NCBI GenBank assembly: GCA_030526885.1
Contig: JAUNBV010000032.1
Coordinates: forward strand, 3,161 to 14,625
Direction of reading: 5' to 3'
DNA: 11,465 bases
Source of the DNA: Syntrophomonadaceae bacterium
Lineage (GTDB): Bacteria; Bacillota; Syntrophomonadia; Syntrophomonadales; Syntrophomonadaceae
Position numbers and translations under genes: made by a program. Positions 1-7,283 of the stretch are shown piece by piece. Position 1 is the stretch's first letter, and each line of letters begins with the position of its first letter. The notes under the pieces were generated by a model that did no database searches, was not told where the DNA came from, and saw only the letters and a program-made list of their open reading frames with translations.

Positions 1-15
1 AGGAGATTTGAAGAA

Positions 16-774
16 ATGAGATTTGAAAACAAAGTAGTAGTGATCACCGGCGGAGGTACCGGCATAGGACAGGCGGCGGCAGTGGCGTTTGCCGCGGAAG
101 GCGCTAAAGTGATGGTAGTGGGCCGGCGTTTGGCGCCGCTGGAGGAGACCGTCGCCCTCATTGAAGCCGCCGGAGGGGAAGGGCTGGCCTGTTCCGCCGA
201 CGTCACCGATCTGGCCGAGATTCAGCGTACCGTGGATGTAGTAAGGGAAAAATGGGGCCGGGTGGATGTGCTGGTAAACAACGCCGGTTCCTCCATGGTC
301 AAGCCCTTTATGGAGGTGACGGAGGAGGATTTCGAAGCCACCTATAAGATCGACTTGAAGAGCGTATACTTCATGACCCAGAAATATGTGCCCCTGATGC
401 GGGAAGGCGGCGGCGGCAGCATCATCAATATCGCTTCTATTTTAGGCATGTTCGGCACCAAGAACCAGTCCGCCTACTGCGCCATGAAGGGAGGCGTGGT
501 ACAGACCACCCGCGCCACCGCTACGGAGCTGGGGCCGGAAATCCGCGTCAACTGTCTGTGTCCCTCGCACATCATCACCCCCATGCTGGAGCCCATGATC
601 AAGCATCTGGCCGCCAACAACAAGCTGGATAAGCTAAACAAGCAATTTCCCATGAAGCGCACCGGCGACCCTGAGGACATGAACGGCGCCATACTATTTT
701 TCGCCTCCGACGAATCCAAATGGCTCACCGGCAACATCTTCATGGTGGACGGCGGTTTGTCCTGCTACGTATAG
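16..774 (+). CDS. Short-chain dehydrogenase/reductase (SDR family, classical type)
   Basis: A 252-residue NAD(P)-dependent oxidoreductase of the classical SDR type, full length for the family (about 250). Visible motifs are the dinucleotide-binding TGGGTGIG (residues 11-18), NNAG (88-91), catalytic Ser141 in the INIAS segment, and the YxxxK pair Tyr154/Lys158. It ends in the usual GNIFMVDGG segment. The Arg pair at 37-38 after the second beta strand suggests a preference for NADP(H), by inference. The Asn of the N-S-Y-K tetrad, expected in the vNlxxvf segment, is Asp113 here, a variant seen in some SDRs. AGGAG at 1-5 lies 10 nt before the ATG, which supports this start. The substrate cannot be told from sequence. 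FabG-like ketoreductases, sugar dehydrogenases and alcohol dehydrogenases all share this fold, so I give no gene name. The next gene starts 43 nt downstream on the same strand. Confidence 0.93.
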   Translation: MRFENKVVVITGGGTGIGQAAAVAFAAEGAKVMVVGRRLAPLEETVALIEAAGGEGLACSADVTDLAEIQRTVDVVREKWGRVDVLVNNAGSSMVKPFMEVTEEDFEATYKIDLKSVYFMTQKYVPLMREGGGGSIINIASILGMFGTKNQSAYCAMKGGVVQTTRATATELGPEIRVNCLCPSHIITPMLEPMIKHLAANNKLDKLNKQFPMKRTGDPEDMNGAILFFASDESKWLTGNIFMVDGGLSCYV

Positions 775-817
775 GCGGGTTTTGCGAATCATAGAGTTAA
801 GGAGAGAGTATTAATAA

Positions 818-1834
818 GTGGGCGATATTGCTTTACTGATCATAAGCCTGGGAATCATCCTGCTGGGCGCAGAAGTTTTCGTCAACGGAGTGGAGTGGCT
901 GGGAAAAATATTTAATCTGTCCGAAGGCGCGGTGGGTTCGGTTTTGGCCGCGGTAGGGACCGCGCTGCCGGAGACTTTGATCCCCATCATCGCCATCCTC
1001 TTCGCCACCGATGCCGGAGCCGGGCATGAAATCGGCATCGGCGCTATTTTAGGAGCGCCGCTGATGCTGTCCACTTTGGCGATGTTCGTTACCGGCGTGG
1101 CGGTGCTGGGCTTTCGCCGGCGCCGCGTGACCGGCACCACGATGGTGGCGCATTATGACACCATGAGCCGCGACCTGGGCTATTTCTTTATCGTATTCCT
1201 GGTGGCGGTGGCGGCGGGACTCATTCCGCCCGATTACCGCTGGGTTCAGCTGGTTATCGCGGGCGGGCTGATAATATCCTATTTCGTGTATGTGACCATC
1301 TTGCTGAAGCAGGAACGGCACGATGATAATGAGGAAACGCTGCCCAAATGCTATTTCGCCCGTAACTGCGAAAACCCGCCGCGCTGGCGCGTGTTCGCCC
1401 AGGTGGTGGTGGCCTTGGGGCTCATCATTTTTGGCGCTGAGATGTTTGTGGAATCGATTACCGCGGTGGCGCTCCATTTCGGCGTGGCGGCATTTGTGCT
1501 GGCCCTGATCATCACTCCCGTGGCCACCGAACTGCCGGAGAAATTCAACAGTGTAATCTGGGTATCGCGCGGCAAGGATACGCTGGCGCTGGGCAACATC
1601 ACCGGCGCGATGGTGTTTCAGTCCTCGCTGATACCGGCCATCGGCATTCTGCTGACCGACTGGCAACTCAGCGCCGGAGTGCTGGGCGCGGCGCTGCTGG
1701 CGCTGGCTTCCGCCGGATTACTGTTTATAGAACTGCGCACCCGTAAACATATCAGCGCCCCCATGCTGCTGCTGGGCGGATTGTTTTATACCGCATTTAT
1801 CGTCGGGGTTTTACAGGGAATAATCCATTATTAA
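818..1834 (+). CDS. Sodium/calcium exchanger-family (CaCA) membrane protein
   Basis: A 338-residue polytopic membrane protein with the two inverted repeats of the CaCA (Na_Ca_ex) superfamily. Repeat 1 has LLGAEVFV (15-22) and the ion-binding GTALPET (47-53), then an IGIGAILGAP segment (72-81). Repeat 2 has IFGAEMFVES (204-213), ITPVATELPEK (232-242) and LGNITGAMVFQSS (258-270). The acidic residues Glu52 and Glu238 or Glu241 sit where the family coordinates cations. A hydrophilic cytosolic loop with several charged residues (about 164-190) joins the halves. The start is GTG. A TAA codon lies immediately upstream in frame (815-817), so no earlier start is possible; AAGGAG at 799-804 is the ribosome binding site at a slightly long spacing of 13 nt. 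Known relatives exchange Ca2+ for Na+ or H+. The exact ions here are inferred. It lies between the SDR and a lipoprotein gene, probably in one operon. Confidence 0.9.
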   Translation: MGDIALLIISLGIILLGAEVFVNGVEWLGKIFNLSEGAVGSVLAAVGTALPETLIPIIAILFATDAGAGHEIGIGAILGAPLMLSTLAMFVTGVAVLGFRRRRVTGTTMVAHYDTMSRDLGYFFIVFLVAVAAGLIPPDYRWVQLVIAGGLIISYFVYVTILLKQERHDDNEETLPKCYFARNCENPPRWRVFAQVVVALGLIIFGAEMFVESITAVALHFGVAAFVLALIITPVATELPEKFNSVIWVSRGKDTLALGNITGAMVFQSSLIPAIGILLTDWQLSAGVLGAALLALASAGLLFIELRTRKHISAPMLLLGGLFYTAFIVGVLQGIIHY

Positions 1835-1854
1835 GCGGAAAGAGAGGGTTATGC

Positions 1855-2640
1855 ATGAACAAGAGTGTAGCGGTCACCCTGTGGTGTGTGTTGACTATGG
1901 CGGTGCTGGCGCTGGCCGGATGCTCCGCCGTGAACGACGACGGGCCCGCAGGAGGGGCCGATATCGATGAAGGGATTGCCGATGCCGTACCGGCGCTAAT
2001 CCCCACCGACTTTTCGCAGACCTATACCGATACCGACGGCACGGCGCTGGTGGAGTATACTTGCACCATGCCGCAGATAGAAAACCTCGATGAGCGGGAA
2101 GCGTGGGCTAAGCTCAACGACGCTTTTCAGGCGGCGGTGGAGGAGGATATCCTGGAGCTGACCGACCCCGAAACCGGTTATGTGAAAGGGGCGCAGGAGG
2201 AACGGGAGGCATTTGCCCTCCAGCCCGCCATGGGAGGGTTTAGCCCCTACGCGTTTGAACGCAGCTACGAGGAGACGCTGAACGACGGCGAAACCCTCAG
2301 CATCAAGACCATTTATTATATGAACACGCACGGGGCGCACCCCAATACGCTGGTGGACGGTCTTTCCTTTGACGTTACCGGCGGCCAAGAACTGAGCTTG
2401 GCCGACGTGCTGGGCGAGGATTGGCAGCAACGCATCGTCGATGAGGTACTGGCGCAGACCGCCGGGCGTTTGGCGCAAGGCGATTTCTTCTTTGAGGATT
2501 ACGAGGACACCATCCGCACCTACGATTATGAGCAGGCGAGCTGGTATATGAGCGCCGACGGAATCCATCTGGTGTATAACAACTACGAGATAGCTCCCTA
2601 TGCGGCCGGTCCGCAGGAGTTTATCATCCCTACAGTTTAA
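1855..2640 (+). CDS. Lipoprotein with DUF4163/DUF3298-type (RsiV/PdaC-like) extracellular domain
   Basis: A 261-residue predicted lipoprotein. The N terminus is a signal peptide with lipobox LAGC (20-23), so Cys23 would be lipidated and the protein anchored outside the membrane. After a short acidic linker (about 24-50), residues 52-125 resemble DUF4163 and residues about 145-260 resemble DUF3298. Hallmarks of the latter are the HGAHPN motif (159-164), the LSLADVLGEDW segment and the closing NNYEIAPYAAGPQEFIIP stretch (242-259). This domain pair occurs in RsiV-type anti-sigma factors, where it binds lysozyme, and in PdaC-like cell-wall enzymes. No anti-sigma segment or catalytic deacetylase domain is present here, so it is only the exported sensor-like part, and its function is unknown. 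The start at 1855 follows a GAGAGGG site; an ATG at 1851 is out of frame. It starts 20 nt after the antiporter gene. Confidence 0.85.
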   Translation: MNKSVAVTLWCVLTMAVLALAGCSAVNDDGPAGGADIDEGIADAVPALIPTDFSQTYTDTDGTALVEYTCTMPQIENLDEREAWAKLNDAFQAAVEEDILELTDPETGYVKGAQEEREAFALQPAMGGFSPYAFERSYEETLNDGETLSIKTIYYMNTHGAHPNTLVDGLSFDVTGGQELSLADVLGEDWQQRIVDEVLAQTAGRLAQGDFFFEDYEDTIRTYDYEQASWYMSADGIHLVYNNYEIAPYAAGPQEFIIPTV

Positions 2641-2655
2641 AGGAGGAGTGAGAAG

Positions 2656-2997
2656 ATGGCCACTAATCCCTATGATAAGGCGCATGAATTGGCCCGCGCC
2701 ATCCGCGACCATGAAGTGTTTATACGCTATGCCGCCGCCACCCGCGCTCTGAGGTCCAACGAAGAGGCCACGCAGCGGATGCTGACTTTCCAGCAACTGC
2801 AGATGGAATTGAATCAGGCGCAGATGGCCGGTGAGGAAATCTCCGAGACCAAGTCCGCCCACTTGCAGTTGAGCTATAACAAACTGCGGGAGGACCCCAT
2901 AACGGGCGAGTTTTTAACCGCGGAGGATCAGTTTCTCCGCCTGTTCACGGATTTACAGAACGTAATCCATAAAGATATGGAACTGGATTTGGGATAG
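2656..2997 (+). CDS. YlbF/YmcA family protein (Com_YlbF-like)
   Basis: A 113-residue, mostly helical, charged protein matching the YlbF/YmcA family in length and pattern. It opens with NPYDKAHELARAIR (4-17), typical of the family, followed by long amphipathic helices rich in Gln and Glu. In Bacillus, YlbF, YmcA and YaaT form a complex that acts with RNase Y and affects Spo0A phosphorylation, competence and biofilm formation. A comparable role in RNA processing or developmental control is an inference. A very good ribosome binding site, AGGAGG at 2641-2646, lies 9 nt before the ATG. The gap to the lipoprotein gene is 15 nt. It converges with the Fur-family gene on the opposite strand, leaving only 21 nt between the two stop codons and no strong terminator. 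Confidence 0.82.
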   Translation: MATNPYDKAHELARAIRDHEVFIRYAAATRALRSNEEATQRMLTFQQLQMELNQAQMAGEEISETKSAHLQLSYNKLREDPITGEFLTAEDQFLRLFTDLQNVIHKDMELDLG

Positions 2998-3018
2998 CCG
3001 GGATTTTCGGTTTTTATT

Positions 3019-3450
3019 CTAAGTGATTTTGCGCGTACAGGACTTGCACAGCCCGTAGACTTCAAATTTGCACTCCAGCGCGGAGTAATTTTTGAAGGCC
3101 TGCGGGTTTTGCTGTTCCAGCGGGCAGAAGTAGAGCGGCTCCACATGGCCGCAGCCGCGGCAGATCAGGTGGTGATGATGGTGGGGTTCGTCGTTGAGCG
3201 AGTATTCGAATACGCTGTTGTTTTCCCGGTCTACCCGGCACAGCAGGCCCAGGGCATACAGCTTTTCCAAATTGCGAAACACGGTGGAGAAGATTATTTC
3301 CGGATGTGCCGCCCCCAACTGCTGATGCAGGGCGGAGGCGCTGACCCAATCGTCCTGAGCCAACAGCGCTTCGAGGATCAGCCGGCGGCTGGCGGTGAGG
3401 CGATAACCTTTTTCTTTTAAGAGCCGTTCCCAATGCGCCATATTGCTCAT
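3019..3450 (-). CDS. zur: Fur-family metalloregulator linked to zinc uptake (probable Zur)
   Basis: A 143-residue Fur-family repressor. The DNA-recognition segment FSTVFRNLEKL lies at about 54-64. The dimer-structural zinc site is formed by CRGC (97-100) and CKSC (135-138). The sensing region contains five consecutive histidines (90-94) and Glu104, at the position where PerR peroxide sensors have Asp, so a peroxide sensor is unlikely. It is the last gene of the znu operon: its ATG overlaps the znuB stop by 4 nt (ATGA at 3447-3450), implying translational coupling. A purine-rich GGGG-type site lies about 10 nt upstream. By context it most likely represses the operon when zinc is plentiful and so controls its own synthesis through the paired operators upstream of znuA. 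The metal (Zn, or possibly Fe, Mn or Ni) is not proven by sequence. It is a paralogue of the Fur-family gene at 8406-8828. Confidence 0.85.
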   Translation of the reverse strand: MSNMAHWERLLKEKGYRLTASRRLILEALLAQDDWVSASALHQQLGAAHPEIIFSTVFRNLEKLYALGLLCRVDRENNSVFEYSLNDEPHHHHHLICRGCGHVEPLYFCPLEQQNPQAFKNYSALECKFEVYGLCKSCTRKIT

Positions 3451-4304
3451 AAACCCAAATCCCCTTGCTCTTCCTGTGCCGTACCGTGCCTGCGCGCGGA
3501 ACTAAGGCGGCTGAGCGGCAAAGACAGCAGCCAGCCCAGCACCGCGATGATGACGATGGACGCTCCGGTAGCCAGTTCCAGATACCAGGAGCAGGCCAGC
3601 CCGCACAGGCAGAATACCAGACCCAACAACATGGAAAGCAACATGATACGTTTAAAATTATAGCTGAACATCCGCGCGATGGTAGGGGGCGCGGATAGCA
3701 GGGCCAGGATGAGGATGATGCCCACCACCCGGATGATGACCACCACGGTGAGCCCGATAAGGAAATATATCACATATTCCATGAAACGGTTTTTCATGCC
3801 GATAGCGGTGGCGAAATCCTCGTCGAACAGCCACAGCAAAAGCTGGTCATAACACAGCCACACCACCCCGATGATTATCAGGTCCAACACCAGCATGTTT
3901 TTCAGGTCGCCGGAGGCCACGGTGAGGATATCGCCGAACAGGTAGGAGTTCACGTCCGGGGGATAGCCGGGAGTAAAGGCGATGAACAGGATGCCCAGGG
4001 CCATGCCCAGCGGCCAGAACATGCCGATCAGGTTGTCGGCGTTGATGCCCTCGCGGCGGTTTAAGTCCACGATAGCCAGCGCGGCGCCAGTGGAGAACAC
4101 GGTGGCCGGCAGCATGGGGTCGATGCCCAGAAAATAGCCCAGGCCCACCCCGCCAAAGGCGGTATGAGCGATGCCGCCGCTGCTCATCAGCAGGTTTTTT
4201 TCTATAATGATGGTGCCCATGATGCCGCAGGCCACGCTGGCCAGCACGGCGGCCAGCAGGGCATGCTGCAAAAAAGTATAGTTCATTATGGCTTCGAACA
4301 TCAT
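3447..4304 (-). CDS. znuB: Metal (zinc) ABC transporter permease, ZnuB-like
   Basis: A 285-residue polytopic permease of the ABC-3 family, which moves Zn2+ or Mn2+ delivered by a ZnuA-type binding protein. It has the usual 7-9 hydrophobic segments. Family landmarks include the early SGGIAHTAFGGVGLGYFLG segment (42-60) and the RVVGIILILALLSAPPTIARMF region (about 212-233). The two-Met start is ambiguous: AAAGGAG at 4309-4315 lies 4 nt before the ATG at 4304 but 7 nt before the ATG at 4301, so the second is probably used. A 95-nt gap separates it from znuC, larger than the other junctions of the operon, and I found no clear promoter or terminator in it. The 3' end overlaps the regulator gene by 4 nt. 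Confidence 0.92.
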   Translation of the reverse strand: MMFEAIMNYTFLQHALLAAVLASVACGIMGTIIIEKNLLMSSGGIAHTAFGGVGLGYFLGIDPMLPATVFSTGAALAIVDLNRREGINADNLIGMFWPLGMALGILFIAFTPGYPPDVNSYLFGDILTVASGDLKNMLVLDLIIIGVVWLCYDQLLLWLFDEDFATAIGMKNRFMEYVIYFLIGLTVVVIIRVVGIILILALLSAPPTIARMFSYNFKRIMLLSMLLGLVFCLCGLACSWYLELATGASIVIIAVLGWLLSLPLSRLSSARRHGTAQEEQGDLGL

Positions 4305-4399
4305 TACGCTCCTTTATCAGCGCTTAGGGTGAAGAATTATTTAATAACCGCTATCCCACCATCACCACCGCGTCCCGGAGGGGCACGGGCTAACGGGCG

Positions 4400-5119
4400 C
4401 TAGGAATGACGGCCTGCGTACAGGCGCATCAGCAGTTCCGGGCTTAAGCCGGGCGGCCCTTCGTAAAACAGGCGGCGGTTCAGCCCGATGACGCGGACAC
4501 CCTCCGCATTCAGGGGGCGCGTGTCATGGCTTACCATCAACACCGTTACCCCGGGTTTCAGGTCTTGCAGCAGGCGAAATATTTGGTCGCCCGCTACCGC
4601 GTCCAAATGGGCGGTGGGTTCGTCCAAGAGCAGCAACCCGGCTTGCCGTACCAGCGCCCGCGCCAGCAGCACCCGCTGTAACTGGCCGCCGGATAGCCGG
4701 GCAATCTGGCGGCCGGCCAGATCGCCTATTTCCAGCCGCTGCATGTATTCCTCGGTAAGCTCCCGATCCTTACGGGAAAAGGAATGCGCCGGGGCCAGGC
4801 GGGCCGGCATACGCCCCTGTAACACCACCTCGCGCACGCTGATGGGAAAGGAGGGGTTTATGGCGGCCCGCTGCGGCACATAGCTTATAGCGGGACGAGT
4901 CTCGGGGAGTGCCTGCCCGTCGATGAGGATGCGGCCGCGGTGGAGCGGCGCCAAGCCCAAAATGGCCTTTAACAGTGTGCTCTTCCCCCCCCCGTTGGGC
5001 CCGATGATGACTGCTAACTCGCCCGCCGCGATGGAAAGGCTCACGTTTTCCAGCGCGCAATGGGGGCCGTAAAACACGGACAGGTTTTCGATACGGATTT
5101 CATGGGCGTGGGAAGGCAT
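4400..5119 (-). CDS. znuC: Metal (zinc) ABC transporter ATP-binding protein, ZnuC-like
   Basis: A 239-residue ABC ATPase with every catalytic motif intact: Walker A GPNGGGKST (40-48), Q-loop VPQ (81-83), signature LSGGQ (142-146), Walker B LLLLDEP (162-168) and the switch SHD (197-199). The length and the VPQRAAINPSFPISVREVV segment (81-99) match ATPases of the zinc/manganese uptake group, and its neighbours are the matching binding protein and permease. It powers import across the cytoplasmic membrane. The ATG lies 4 nt after the znuA stop. The ribosome binding site is only a weak G-rich stretch inside the end of znuA, so translation may depend on coupling to znuA. Confidence 0.94.
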   Translation of the reverse strand: MPSHAHEIRIENLSVFYGPHCALENVSLSIAAGELAVIIGPNGGGKSTLLKAILGLAPLHRGRILIDGQALPETRPAISYVPQRAAINPSFPISVREVVLQGRMPARLAPAHSFSRKDRELTEEYMQRLEIGDLAGRQIARLSGGQLQRVLLARALVRQAGLLLLDEPTAHLDAVAGDQIFRLLQDLKPGVTVLMVSHDTRPLNAEGVRVIGLNRRLFYEGPPGLSPELLMRLYAGRHS

Positions 5120-5123
5120 TTTT

Positions 5124-6011
5124 TTAGTCCCCCAAAACTCGTTTGAATACCGCGGCGGTAGTCCGCAGGTTGTCTATATAATCCGCGGCCAGCGGCGCGA
5201 TGCATTCCGTTTGCCCACCGATTTCGGCGGCGATGGTTTCCGCCTGCCGGCTGTCATGCTCTTCCTGATAAAAAATTACTCTAATGCTCTCTGCCTGGGC
5301 CAGGTCGATGATATCTTGCAGGCTGTGCGGGGTGGCGTCCTTGCCGTGTTCCTCTATGGCCGCCATGGAGAGGCCGTAATCCGCCGCGAAATAGCCCATG
5401 GAAGGGTGGAATACGATAAACGTGCGCTGCTTTAGCCCGTCCAGCGCGGAAGCAATCTCCGCATCCAGCGCCGCCAATTCCGCCGCGTAGGCGCGCGCGT
5501 TATCAAAGTAATACGACGCATTATCCGGGTCCAGTGCCGCCAATTCCCGCGCCGCCGTTTCCACCATCGGGATTACCCGGCGGGGCGACATCCACACATG
5601 GGGGTCCTTTTCCCCCGGCACCAGCTCCAAAGCAGGATATTCGGCTTCCGCCGCCGCCGCCAGGTCACACACGCGCAGGGCCGGATTCAAGTCCAGCGCG
5701 GAAGCCAGCACCGTCTCCTCGCTGGCCACGCCGATGGTGAAATAAATATCCGCGTCACTGAACTCCTGCAGCAGCCTGGGCCCCGGCGCATACGTCTCCG
5801 GGCTGTAGCCGGGCGGTATCATGGTGACTACGCTGACCCGCTCTCCCCCCACCTTGTGGATAAACGTCTGTTGCGGCACGATGGAGACCGCTACGCGGAT
5901 AGTGGCTTTGCTGACAGCGGCGCTGTCCGCCGTTTGCGTATCGTGGGCGCACCCGCCGAGCGGCAGGCACAGCGTCAGCAATAGAATCAGGGCGGTGATA
6001 AAATGTTTCAT
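5124..6011 (-). CDS. znuA: Metal (zinc/manganese-type) ABC transporter substrate-binding lipoprotein, ZnuA-like
   Basis: A 295-residue cluster A-I metal-binding lipoprotein. The signal peptide ends in lipobox LGGC (18-21), so Cys21 is the anchor. Family landmarks are VSIVPQQTFIHKVGGERVSV (43-62), DPHVWMSPRRV (136-146), FHPSMGYFAADYGL (201-214) and the EHGKDATPHSLQDII segment (221-235). His138 and His202 are present as metal ligands. The first ligand, normally His in a PHxYEP motif, is Glu72 here (SPETYAP). The His-rich loop of many zinc-binding members is missing. It also lacks the TDS-type Asp that marks many manganese proteins, so zinc is the best guess by context, though nickel, cobalt or manganese cannot be excluded. 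GGAGG (6026-6030) lies 14 nt before the ATG, rather far, but a stop codon in frame at 6021-6023 rules out longer forms. It is the first gene of the operon. Confidence 0.9.
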   Translation of the reverse strand: MKHFITALILLLTLCLPLGGCAHDTQTADSAAVSKATIRVAVSIVPQQTFIHKVGGERVSVVTMIPPGYSPETYAPGPRLLQEFSDADIYFTIGVASEETVLASALDLNPALRVCDLAAAAEAEYPALELVPGEKDPHVWMSPRRVIPMVETAARELAALDPDNASYYFDNARAYAAELAALDAEIASALDGLKQRTFIVFHPSMGYFAADYGLSMAAIEEHGKDATPHSLQDIIDLAQAESIRVIFYQEEHDSRQAETIAAEIGGQTECIAPLAADYIDNLRTTAAVFKRVLGD

Positions 6012-6038
6012 CAGTTCGATTTAAACCTCCCGGCATTA

Positions 6039-6054
6039 ATGCAAGTGTTTGCAA
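6039..6054. promoter_or_regulatory. Operator-like inverted repeat, copy 1 (promoter-downstream)
   Basis: Reads ATGCAAGTGTTTGCAA on the + strand. Its core is a perfect 5-4-5 inverted repeat TGCAA-N4-TTGCA (6040-6053). It lies between the candidate -10 of the znu promoter and the znuA ribosome binding site, where a bound protein would block transcription. A second copy lies exactly 50 bp away. Binding by the operon-encoded Fur-family protein is inferred from position, number and symmetry. Confidence 0.7.
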
Positions 6055-6063
6055 CTGGATAAC

Positions 6064-6094
6064 AGTATACCATAAAAACGGCGATAGTATGCAA
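6064..6094 (-). promoter_or_regulatory. Candidate sigma-A promoter of the znu operon
   Basis: On the - strand, TATACT (6064-6069) is a good -10 and TTGCAT (6089-6094) a fair -35. The spacing is 19 bp, longer than ideal. The -35 lies inside operator copy 2 and the expected start point falls just before operator copy 1, so repressor and polymerase would compete. The element lies 53 nt or more upstream of the znuA ATG. Confidence 0.55.
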
Positions 6095-6104
6095 GGATTT
6101 GCAA
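6089..6104. promoter_or_regulatory. Operator-like inverted repeat, copy 2 (overlapping -35)
   Basis: Reads ATGCAAGGATTTGCAA on the + strand, identical to copy 1 at 14 of 16 positions, with the same TGCAA-N4-TTGCA core (6090-6103). The centre-to-centre distance to copy 1 is 50 bp, close to five helical turns, so both sites face the same side of the DNA. It overlaps the candidate -35 of the znu promoter and lies 37 bp upstream of the divergent foldase promoter. Confidence 0.7.
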
Positions 6105-6140
6105 TCAAAACACGGCATAAGCGCGGAACCCGCAAATAAT

Positions 6141-6170
6141 TTGGGGGTGGCCATAAGGCTGTGCTATAAT
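6141..6170 (+). promoter_or_regulatory. Candidate sigma-A promoter of the foldase gene (extended -10)
   Basis: TATAAT at 6165-6170 is a consensus -10, preceded by TGC (6162-6164), an extended -10 element. TTGGGG at 6141-6146 is a partial -35 with an 18-bp spacer. Transcription would begin near 6177, about 37 nt before the preferred TTG start codon, and diverges from the znu operon. Confidence 0.7.
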
Positions 6171-6213
6171 AAGCGTATATATCAGCAAATATGAAAGACA
6201 GGGGTTGGACTAT

Positions 6214-7176
6214 TTGAAGAGAATATTGATGTTGGTTCTGATCGGAATGCTGGCCTGGGGGCTGGCGGGCTGTGATACTTCGGGCAACGGCGCCGCTCCG
6301 GGCGGCGATGTCGGCTTGGTCAATGGAGAGCCGATTGATGCAAACGACTTTAACAAACGGGTGGATCTCACGGTGAGCCAGTATCAGAGCCAGTACCAGG
6401 CTTATGGCATTGACCTTTATTCCGAGGAATATGCCGACCTGTATCACAGCATTGAGGATATGTGCTTTGACTACATGGTATCCGAAATCCTGCTGGAGCA
6501 GGAAGCGGCGGCTCAGGACATAGTTCCCGATCAGGCTTACATCGACGCCCAGCTCGAATATATCAAGGAAAGCGCCAACATTGGCGGCGTGGACGGCTAC
6601 CAGCTCTATCTGAACCAGTTGGGGGTGGATGAAGCCTTTTTGGTTAAGGAAATCAGAACCTCAACGCTTTATGAGCAGCTCACCGCACCGCTGATCGCCG
6701 ATATCACCGTCAGCGATGAGGAAGTAAGAGCCTATTACGACGAGCAGGCAAGCGGCGTGGAGATATACCATATCCTGATGGCGGATGAGGCCGAGGCCGA
6801 GGCCGTGCTCAAACGGGTAAAGGATGGCGAGGACTTTGCCGCCCTGGCAGCGGAATTCGGCACTGACGGCACCGCCAGCATCGGCGGCGCTCTGGGGGTG
6901 GGCAATGCCAACAGCCAGTGGGTGGAAGAGTTTAAAACCCCCGCGCTTACCTTGGGCCCCAATGAGATTTATCCCGAACTGGTGGTCAGCGAGCACGGTT
7001 TCCATATCATCAAATCCGGCGCCGCCGTGACCGGCAGCGAGGAGGAATATGCCGAGCAGTACGAAACCCTGAAGACCACGGTGCTCAACCAGAAGCAAAA
7101 CGAGGTAATCAACGCCTGGATGGAAGAGCTGGAAGCGGCAGCCGATATTAAGGATCAACGCAAACACAATCACTGA
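6214..7176 (+). CDS. Lipoprotein peptidyl-prolyl isomerase/foldase (PrsA/SurA-like parvulin)
   Basis: About 320 residues from the preferred start. A signal peptide with two basic residues at the front ends in lipobox LAGC (17-20), so Cys20 would be lipidated and the enzyme would act outside the membrane, helping exported proteins fold. A SurA-type N-terminal chaperone region (about 30-160) precedes a parvulin domain (about 182-268). The latter begins VEIYHIL and ends HGFHIIK, with the FAALAAEFGTDGTASIGGALG core between. A Glu-rich helical tail ends in Lys and His residues. The start is TTG. The first in-frame TTG (6205) touches the AGGGG site (6200-6204) with no spacing, while the TTG at 6214 lies 9 nt from it, so 6214 is preferred. 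The gene is divergent from znuA and has its own promoter. The PrsA group is the nearest known relative, but the name is not assigned. Confidence 0.88.
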   Translation: MKRILMLVLIGMLAWGLAGCDTSGNGAAPGGDVGLVNGEPIDANDFNKRVDLTVSQYQSQYQAYGIDLYSEEYADLYHSIEDMCFDYMVSEILLEQEAAAQDIVPDQAYIDAQLEYIKESANIGGVDGYQLYLNQLGVDEAFLVKEIRTSTLYEQLTAPLIADITVSDEEVRAYYDEQASGVEIYHILMADEAEAEAVLKRVKDGEDFAALAAEFGTDGTASIGGALGVGNANSQWVEEFKTPALTLGPNEIYPELVVSEHGFHIIKSGAAVTGSEEEYAEQYETLKTTVLNQKQNEVINAWMEELEAAADIKDQRKHNH

Positions 7177-7221
7177 TGCTGCCATTGATAATCATTATTG
7201 ATAAAATATTTAAAATAATGC

Positions 7222-7250
7222 TTGCCCCCATACAGCCATTATGCTAAAAT
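7222..7250 (+). promoter_or_regulatory. Sigma-A promoter of the riboswitch-CDF-regulator transcript
   Basis: TTGCCC (7222-7227), a 17-bp spacer and TAAAAT (7245-7250) with a TGC extended -10 (7242-7244). The predicted start near 7257 places the riboswitch aptamer about 25 nt into the transcript. The AT-rich stretch at 7177-7221, between the foldase stop and this promoter, holds no clear GC-rich terminator. Confidence 0.72.
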
Positions 7251-7283
7251 AACTTGCGATACAAGGATAAAATGATAGGGAAA

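Noticed and set aside
1049..1666. Long antisense open frame (205 codons) opposite the CaCA antiporter gene
   Set aside because: Composition is rich in His, Gln and Arg with no recognisable domain, as expected from the complement of a GC-rich gene; the + strand gene has clear family motifs.
1996..2862. Long antisense open frame (288 codons) opposite the lipoprotein and ylbF-like genes
   Set aside because: It spans two well-supported + strand genes and their junction, including a strong ribosome binding site, and shows no known motif.
2998..3015. Possible terminator (CCG-N7-CGG followed by five T) between the convergent ylbF-like and Fur-family genes
   Set aside because: The stem has only three pairs and would be too weak; no better hairpin fits the 21-nt gap.
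4305..4399. Possible internal promoter or regulatory element in the 95-nt znuC-znuB gap
   Set aside because: There is an AT-rich patch (TTATTAAATAATT) but no -35/-10 pair at a sensible distance and no convincing hairpin with a T tract.
6191..6217. Eight-codon open frame beginning ATGAAAGAC that overlaps the foldase start
   Set aside because: No ribosome binding site of its own and too short to support; the overlap with the TTG start is probably chance.
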